DNA of 64,000 nt, from the NCBI GenBank assembly GCA_022266195.1, contig WHVY01000002.1, positions 5,595,001 through 5,659,000 on the forward strand, in the 5' to 3' direction. Shown here one piece after another: positions 57,341-64,000 of the stretch. The notes beneath the pieces are model-generated. The model made no database searches. It saw nothing but the letters and a program-made list of their open reading frames with translations, and had not been told where the DNA came from. Positions within the stretch are counted from its first letter, which is position 1, and every line of letters begins with the position of its first letter. The translations under genes were made by a program, and so were the position numbers. Source of the stretch: Tetranychus cinnabarinus. Taxonomy: Eukaryota; Arthropoda; Arachnida; Trombidiformes; Tetranychidae.

Positions 57341-58573
57341 ATGGAAAGAAGAAAAATATTCGTAGCTTCAATTCGAACCTTTTGTCTTGTGATATGCATT
57401 TTTCAATTCTATCTGTTAACACGTAATTATCTTCGATTCGATGTTCGTAAAGAAGTGACAAATTATATTGCAAATGAAATTGAAATTCCAGAAGTTCGAT
57501 TCCTGATTCCATATCAATTTGCGTTTGATCTCAACTTTTTACGAACAAAATATAAATCTAGTTTTGATGCCATTTGTCGTAAGTTTTCTGATAAGGACGA
57601 TTGTGATGGTTATTTAACGAATTCTGTTTTATTTACCAAATCTTTCGGTCACTTATTGCCATTGTCTGATATCGCCGAGCACTCGTATCCAGTTGAAAGA
57701 TTCATAAATAAAATTTTTTGGTCTGAATCTTCAGAAGATCCTTTAGAGACCGGGAAATGTGAGATAACTAAAAAGGCTTCAGCTTCATATCTGGTACTTG
57801 TGCTCCATTGTTTGGACTCTTCTGGTTTACCTCTTAAAGTATCTCGGTCTAGAGCCGTTGTGTTCAACTCAAACTATTTATTAAATTTCCGTTTGAACGC
57901 TACAGTAATGTTGATGAAGTTGGTTTATCCAGGAAAAGCATTGGTCGAGGATAGCAGTCTACATACTTTTGCTATTACTAATAAGGGAAAGCAACCATCG
58001 TGCGCTATTCGTTTCACGAAACACACGGAAAACTTGTTGCCTCCTCCGTATAAAACAATGTGTAAAAACTATGATCGACGTCAAGTTTTTGAAGAATGTC
58101 TTAATAACAAATCTCTTACTCGAACGGGATTGCTTTCCTTTGCAACTGCAGTACCTTTAGATAAGCACACAAAATTGCATTTCAACTCACCTTATCTCAA
58201 TCAAAACAGTTCAGCCCTTGAAATTTACGAGGATTGTTTAGCACTGGTGACTCAACCAATGTGTAACTCAGTTCGATACTCATTTCAAATGTCCACAAAT
58301 CTTCAGGATACTGCAAGTGGCAATGAACAAATAAAATTCCATTTTATGGCTACATCTGAACCCGATTCCTTAACTGAGAGCAAACCTGATTTTCCTATGT
58401 TTGATTATCTCATTCTGACTGGCAGTTTATTCGCTACTTGGTTTGGTATAAGCATAATGGGTCAATTAATTTCTGTTAGTAAATTGCTTTGCTTAACCTT
58501 TGACCAAAGAAGTACAATTGACGTTGAGAGTTTGAATAAAGAACCAGTGACTCGAACACGATGCTGGACATGA
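57341..58573 (+). CDS. DEG/ENaC-type ion channel subunit, copy 2
   Basis: Single-exon ORF of 410 aa, same length as copy 1 with about 90% identity and no gaps. TM1 at about 12-28 has Cys in place of Phe (LVICIFQF). The loop keeps LPPPYKTMCKNY and all but one aligned cysteine context. TM2 at 353-383 keeps WFGISIMG. Differences are spread evenly but spare the pore and PPPYKTMC regions, consistent with both copies being functional. The BK15 remnant and BK16 flank it. Probably a membrane cation channel subunit; sensory use is inference from the family. Confidence 0.82.
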   Translation: MERRKIFVASIRTFCLVICIFQFYLLTRNYLRFDVRKEVTNYIANEIEIPEVRFLIPYQFAFDLNFLRTKYKSSFDAICRKFSDKDDCDGYLTNSVLFTKSFGHLLPLSDIAEHSYPVERFINKIFWSESSEDPLETGKCEITKKASASYLVLVLHCLDSSGLPLKVSRSRAVVFNSNYLLNFRLNATVMLMKLVYPGKALVEDSSLHTFAITNKGKQPSCAIRFTKHTENLLPPPYKTMCKNYDRRQVFEECLNNKSLTRTGLLSFATAVPLDKHTKLHFNSPYLNQNSSALEIYEDCLALVTQPMCNSVRYSFQMSTNLQDTASGNEQIKFHFMATSEPDSLTESKPDFPMFDYLILTGSLFATWFGISIMGQLISVSKLLCLTFDQRSTIDVESLNKEPVTRTRCWT

Positions 58574-59216
58574 CTGATGCCTTTTCGCTGATTACTGTGA
58601 AATCAACCTATTCTGCTAAGACCCGAACTCTTGATGTAAAAAACAATTATCAAAGTTTTTTTATCAAATCAGGGATCAAATTGCCTCCATTTACTGAGAC
58701 AATTTTTACAATAGGGATTGTAAAGCGTTTTGAGAATTAAATGAAATTATCAAGTTGGAAACGAGAAATGCCCTGTAAATCGGCAAAGCATTCAAAAAGG
58801 AAAGTGAATATTTTCTTTTGCCCGGCAGTCTAAAAATCTATCATTGTGTTGATGATAGATACTGATACTGATGAATACTACACTAAGGATTCACAACAAT
58901 ACTTGTATCATTATCATATTATATTTTCATTTGTAGAATCGTTTGGCTATTGTAAGTGATTCAAGTTAAAATATTACAAGTTGGAAGTCATTCATAGGGT
59001 GAGCCAGTCATATATGTTCAATTTGAAGTGAAAATGAAAAACATTTACTGAATGACAATATTGTCGATTGCTTCAAAACACTGTTAATTCAAACGAAAGT
59101 CTCCAATCTTGTTAGCATTTGTTGGCGTTGAAGCACACCGTTTGAAAATTGCTAGTTGACGAGTTGTAACGAGTAATTTGCAGCATTTTGTTTTTAATTG
59201 TCATTTGTGAATAAAA
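58574..59216. other. BK16 upstream region
   Basis: No gene seen and no repeat recognised; AT-rich spacer. Confidence 0.5.
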
Positions 59217-60969
59217 ATGAATTCATTAAAAACTGATGATAAACTTACAATAGTAAATGGTACAATGGAACATCGTATTAGTAAAAAAATAATTCGCAAA
59301 GTGCCTTATTTTGACAGAATGTTGAGCCATGATCTATTAGAATCAAAGGAAAACAAAGTTAAACTAGATTTCGATGAACGAGCTCTCAAATTGATCCTTA
59401 ATTGGTTGGAATTCGGTCTTATTTTCATTGAAATGGATAACGTAATAAACTTGTGCACCATTGCTGACTATTTTGGTGTCAACAATTATTTGATAGATGA
59501 TTGTATAAGTCATTTTCATGACAACTTTTCAATTCAACATCTACCTGTCGTCATACCACAAGTTACTCCAACATCTAAATTAATAAACTCTGGTGCTCTC
59601 AATGCTTTCATTCGCCGTTACTTCATGAAGATAGCAAATACAACTGTTTGGCTGGATTATCCTATTGAAACCATTGCATATATTTGCAAGCTTGACCTGA
59701 TGATCTACTCAGAAATCCAAGTATTTGATGCCATCATGAAATGGATCAATTTCAAAGCTGACTCTAGAAAGTGCTATCTTAAAGAATTGTTCAAGTTGAT
59801 CCGATGGTTCTATTTAGAAGATAAGGATTTATCGAAAATCAAAGAAAATGAATTGGTTAAATCTTGTAACTTTGAGCTAGAATTATGCTCGCATGATAGT
59901 TCTAATTGTAATTATACCATTGACCGAACTAAACAAAGTTATTTTGTGGTACTTGAAGAATCAGATGACAAAGATTTGCGAGTCAAAGTTCTTGATCATA
60001 ATTTCATACCGTTGATTAATCGCGTAATTCAATCAGATGAATCAATGCTTTTGAATCTCCTTCATGATGAACATACCTCTGATATATTCTTTGATTCTGG
60101 AAGGAAAATGATTCGAATCGATTGGAAGCAGAATAAATATCGTTTGCTAAAATATATAGCTCTGAAATCATATTATCCTAAAATTTATCGATGCTTTTTC
60201 GAAGATCAAAAAAGGTAAAAAAATATTTCTATAATCAGTATTCCACAATCTAAATTGGCTTTTTGTAATTGATCTGACAAATCATGCTATGATTATAAGC
60301 TGCATCTTCATTCATTCCTGTTTGGTGATTGTTAGATATTCAGAGAAAACCTTTTGAATTTCTTCAGCCACTCCTTGTATTAATTATTTTAATATAAATA
60401 ATAGTCGTATTTTCATTCATTTTAGTGAAGCACATGCCAATGAGATGTTGCCTAAATATTATGGAGATCACAAGACTAAAGGATCACTTGTCGAAGCTAA
60501 CGACAAGTTTATTTTGGTTTGTCATCATGAATATTGGCTCAAATGCTGGACAAATCCAACAACTGAAATCATCAATTCTCACTTTGATGACACTGGATAC
60601 ACATACCTGACAACTGTTCTGGATAACAGTATTTACATGATAAAAAATAATTTTGAATTCTTCCAGTTCAACATTGATAGTAAGCTTGAGTATAAGAAGG
60701 TGGAAATTGATAGATTAAAACATTTTAAAATCTATAATTTACTTTTAACTTCCAACCTAGCTTGTGATGATAAAGTAATTATCATTGACAAGTCTACAAA
60801 AGCTGTCTATTGTTACAATGTTGAAACTGACAAATGGAGTTCGATGGGTCGAATCAGTAATTGTGATAGCGAATCTGCTGATGGTCAAAGAATATCTGAT
60901 CAGCTTATAACTTTCACCTCAACGCTTCTATCGATGGACACTATTAAATCTACCATGAACATGAATTGA
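59217..60969 (+). CDS. BK16: BTB-BACK-kelch-like protein, intact
   Basis: Exons 59217-60214 and 60426-60969; intron GTAAAA ... TTTTAG, phase 2; 513 aa. MNSLKTDDKLTIVN start. BTB has LILNWLEFGLIFIEMDNVI, nearly identical to BK17. BACK has YPIETIAYICKLDLM. In the linker the third Cys is Tyr (CSHDSSNCNYTIDRTKQ). DEHTSDI and RIDW follow. In exon 2 the usual TSKQANDD reads TSNLACDDKVIIIDKS and CFNV reads CYNV; it ends IKSTMNMN. Decayed tails of this type lie at 24462 and 37161. Confidence 0.88.
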
Positions 60970-62227
60970 AACCTACGTTATTAGCCACCGACCACGGTGA
61001 ACGTGAAAGCTAGCTTAAGTATGAGCTAATTATTGAAATACTAGATCATTCAAGATTATACGGAATTGGTTATAGCATTGACAGATTTTATACTTGGGTT
61101 ATACAAATGTAAATGGTTACTCAAACACAAATCTTATCATGCGTTTATATCATGTTATCTTGTTATCCTATTATATCCATTATTAAATGAATTAGCTCAG
61201 ATTTTCTTCGATATTCAGTGATATTACCTATAGTATTAAAATCTAATGATTGGTCAAAGAATGATGATTATATGTGAAACTATTCTTGAAATATTGAAGC
61301 TCAAAGTTTTGATTGAATCATTGATCAAAATCAAAAAAATATTCGAGCCATGATGTGAACCAACAATCATTATCGACGAATAATGAGATTCAGCTCGCTA
61401 AATTTTTCGGTCACAGAAAGCAGAAGGTTCAATTAAAAATCGAACTGATCTGTTTTATAGACAGATCTCATTTCTTAAAATAAGTGCATTTACGGTTGGA
61501 AATCAAAATTTACATCAGAAAAATGAGTTTCATGAAAAAATCTGCTTCATAAATGAACAAAAAAGTGAAGTTTCAACTTTGAGGTCAATTTTCTCGAAAA
61601 CTGTTGATCACAGAATTTTTTAACAGCACTAATGGACTCAGTTTTCATGCTAATACAAACTACTTTCAACTTGCTAGTCAAAGTTTTTATCTTTAGTCTT
61701 ATTAACTCAAAATAATTATTTAATCAGTGAAAATCAAATTTGAAGCAAGAGAGGAAAGTTTGTTATCTCAATGCGTCACTTTCAAAGTGAGACAAAAGTC
61801 TGGCGCCATTGAGTCTAGTCAAACTGACGCAAAAGTCATTCTCTGCTTGGTTAAAATAGTCATCTCGGGTAACAAAAATTAGTCTACATTACATTAAACC
61901 AAAGAGTAATAGCACGAGAGAGGCCGACAATGAGAGCTGTAGATAAGAGAGGTAAGAAGTTAAAAGGAGCAGGAAAAAAGGGAATTAGCAGTGAGAGAGA
62001 GATTGGGAAAGAGACGAAAAAATGACAAAAAAATAAATGTAAACAAATGATTTTTGATGAAAAAAAGTTCAAAAAAATCAAGAAAAATTAAAGGGATTGT
62101 TAGTGGCGCCATCACATTCTGCCCATTTCCCAATTCTTATCTATTCATTATCTATTATTTACACTTTATTACCTAACTGACTACATCGTGCATAGTGCAA
62201 TTATTTTTAATTTAAAGTGTGTCACAC
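60970..62227. other. BK16-BK17 intergenic
   Basis: No gene seen. Holds dispersed repeat copy 3 (61755-61880) and a purine-rich stretch at about 61905-62090 whose minus-strand ORF is low complexity. Confidence 0.55.
61755..61880 (+). repeat. Dispersed repeat, copy 3 of 3
   Basis: Shares AAAGTTTGTTATCTCAATGC, CTGGCGCCATTGAGTCTAGT and AAAATAGTCATCTCGGGTAA with copy 1; truncated before the CGGCTTTAT end. Confidence 0.7.
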
Positions 62228-62574
62228 ATGGATTCAACAGAAACTACTGACCAATTTACAATCGTAAATCGATCCACGGAACATCGTATCAGTAAAAAAC
62301 TAATTCGCAAAGTGCCTTATTTTGACAAAATGTTGAGCCATGATCTATTGGAGTCGAAGGAAAACAAAGTTAAACTGGATTTCGATGAACAAGCTCTCAA
62401 TTTGATTCTTATTTGGTTGGAATTCGGTCTTATTTTCATTGAAATGGATAACGTAATAAACTTGTGCACCATTGCTGACTATTTTGGTGTCAACAATTAT
62501 TTGATAGATGATTGTATAAGTCATTTTCATGACAACTTTTCAATTGAACATCTTCCTGTCGTCATACCACAAGT
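62228..62574 (+). pseudogene. BK17: BTB half, cut by a retrotransposon
   Basis: ATG 62228 (MDSTETTDQFTIVN) opens a BTB domain nearly identical to BK16 and runs to VVIPQV. At 62575 a copia LTR begins and the reading ends a few codons inside it (VGLRQKIY, TGA at 62600-62602). The remainder of the gene, if still present, lies beyond the window. Confidence 0.9.
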
Positions 62575-63620
62575 TGTTGGTTTGAGGCAAAAAATTTATT
62601 GAACGTAAAGAAAGGTTTACAAGTTTACTTCTCTGGGTCTACATCACAACTGTTGTTGGGTTAAGGTTAACTCTTATTTTTAAGAGAAGATTCAAATTTA
62701 CTTTTTAACTGACATTTTCATTACAAAGACATTTGTAAGATAACCTTTAGGTTATTGGAGTAAAAACTGGTTTAGTGAAAGGATAAGTTAAGGAGAAAGT
62801 ATTGAGAGGAAAAATGAAGTAATTATGTTTGAGCTTTTTAAAGCTAAGTTGGACATTTGTGAAGCACACTGCGAAGGGTTGAGTTAATAGTTGTATTCTG
62901 AAGATGATCTTAGTTAGTGACAATTAGTAATATGAGTCGGATTTGAATGACTCAAGAAAATCATTAATTAATATGAGAATTAAGGAAATATCATGTTTTG
63001 GTTAATTTTAGAGGAATCATTAAGTTTAATTTAATGAAACTTATATCATTCGAAAGAGCCTGAAAAGGTCTTTCGAATGATGTACTGAGTTAATGATGAA
63101 AACATTAATTGTCTTTGAAATAAGATGATCCTTTGAAATATTCAATATTATTGAGAAAACATGAAAGTTAAATTATGTCGGTTTGTAGCTCGACACTGGA
63201 TGAAGTTACAGACATGAAAAATATATTAATTAAAAGTATTTTAGATGCTCTTTCTAATGGTATGTTGATTGTCTTTGTCGGTTGTTTAATTCTGTTAATT
63301 TAGTGGGGTCGCCAGGATGACTTTACCCATTATATTCCCTATGTGAATACATAGACTTTTGACGTCGGGCAAGTTAATGTTTTAAGAGATCGAATCAAGT
63401 TACAGTAATCAATTATATATCATTAGTTAGAGCTCGAAGAGACGAAGCTAATGATATATAAATAAATGTTGAAAATTATGTTATTGATGAATAGATGATG
63501 ACCCGAGTTTGAGTCCAAAAAGTAAAAAAAATTGAAAAATTTAAGGTTAAATGAAATTAATGATAAATATGCTTCTAAGAGTGAATCTGTTGTAGTCATG
63601 AGGTCTGATTACAACCAACA
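62575..63620 (-). repeat. 3' LTR of second copia element
   Basis: Reverse complement of the same LTR family; same length as the LTRs at 884 and 6625 but clearly diverged (for example GAACGTAAAG against GAACAGTAAG). Confidence 0.93.
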
Positions 63621-63839
63621 CCTTCCCTTGCTTCACACATGTCCTTACAAAAAATAGTTATGAGTAAAATGAATGAAATAATAAAATGAGTTACATTGAT
63701 TGGTAAATGTATTGTTAATTGTAATTACTGCTTTTAGGTTAATTCAAATCAAAAATTATATTAATATCAAAGTAAAAAATGAACATCATGTACTCAGAAT
63801 GTTTGTTCGGTTATGGTTTTGTGCATCAAATGAAAGTAA

Positions 63840-64000
63840 AGTAAGAAAATCATGAAATGTTTAATAATTGTTTGCAGTGATTAAAGGATGGAGAGCAAAG
63901 TGATTTGGTTAACATGTCTGCAGGTTGATCTTTTGTTGAAATGAAATAAATCTTAATAAAACCTTGTTCTTGATAATCGCGAATAGCGTGAAAACGAATG
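63840..64000 (-). CDS. pol: copia Pol, C-terminal end (partial)
   Basis: On the minus strand the sequence matches the last ~45 codons of the first element's Pol: the RFHAIRDYQEQGF segment near the edge, STKDQPADMLTKS and NHCKQLL. It ends near 63860 with a stop aligned to that of the first copy. Incomplete at the window border. Confidence 0.8.

Larger units (their letters stand above)
62575..64000 (-). mobile_element. Second copia element, minus strand, runs off the window
   Basis: An LTR of 1046 bp (62575-63620), reverse-oriented to the first element, has matching TGTTGG/CCAACA ends. It is followed by the reversed polypurine tract (63621-63634) and the 3' end of pol to the window edge (minus-strand reading ...FHFNKRSTCRHVNQI region of RNase H). 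Many substitutions separate it from the first element's LTRs, so it is a different, older lineage of the same family. CAAGT at 62570-62574 is the expected half of its target duplication. Confidence 0.93.

Noticed and set aside
61884..62081. Minus-strand hydrophobic ORF before BK17
   Set aside because: Low-complexity translation of a purine-rich strand.
835..62574. CRISPR-like or bacterial defence interpretation of the repeats
   Set aside because: Repeats are gene copies and transposons with spliceosomal introns; there are no short regular direct repeats.

Overview
This is eukaryotic nuclear DNA: AT-rich, with GT-AG introns of about 170-235 bp carrying GTAAGT-like donors and TTTCAG-like acceptors, and no bacterial features. 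Small introns, a Ty1/copia element primed by half an initiator tRNA, a Tc1/mariner copy and a pair of DEG/ENaC-type channel genes point to an arthropod. The expanded channel and adaptor families would suit an acariform mite such as a spider mite; that placement is inference.

The window is dominated by one tandem multigene family, called BK here: 17 numbered loci plus about 11 relics. All are on the + strand except one decayed inverted copy at 15640-16075. A BK gene has exon 1 of about 1 kb (BTB/POZ, BACK, a Cys-x-Cys linker, then a DEHVSDI ... IRIDW block), one phase-2 intron, and exon 2 of about 0.5 kb ending in a degenerate kelch-like module. Nine loci read through intact: BK4, 6, 7, 9, 10, 11, 13, 14 and 16 (500-549 aa). 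The others carry frameshifts, stops, deletions or insertions. BTB-BACK-kelch proteins are normally substrate adaptors of Cullin-3 ubiquitin ligases; that role is inferred here.

Layout. 1-806: repeats and a BK exon-2 relic. 835-10347: BK1, split by a 6.8-kb copia element (884-7670) and a 1.0-kb hAT-like foldback element (7686-8703) that landed two bases apart. 10613-12560: three relics. 12811-21333: BK2-BK4. 21930-24640: relic, first DEG/ENaC gene, relic. 24905-36952: BK5-BK8, with a MULE-like foldback at 30550-30764 and a mariner copy at 33118-34262 inside an orphan exon 2. 37161-39700: relics. 40179-56516: BK9-BK15. 57341-58573: second DEG/ENaC gene. 59217-60969: BK16. 62228-62574: BK17, cut by a second copia element on the - strand that runs off the window.

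The array grew by multi-gene block duplication. BK6-BK7 is repeated as BK10-BK11; BK4, BK8 and BK13 are siblings with shared flanks; the block relic-DEG/ENaC-BK16 type occurs twice; the pair BK5 type-BK9 type recurs, once as the relic at 612-806 plus BK1. Apparent gene-conversion tracts (BK13/BK14, BK10/BK11) blur this history. Birth-and-death evolution with heavy transposon insertion explains most of the window.
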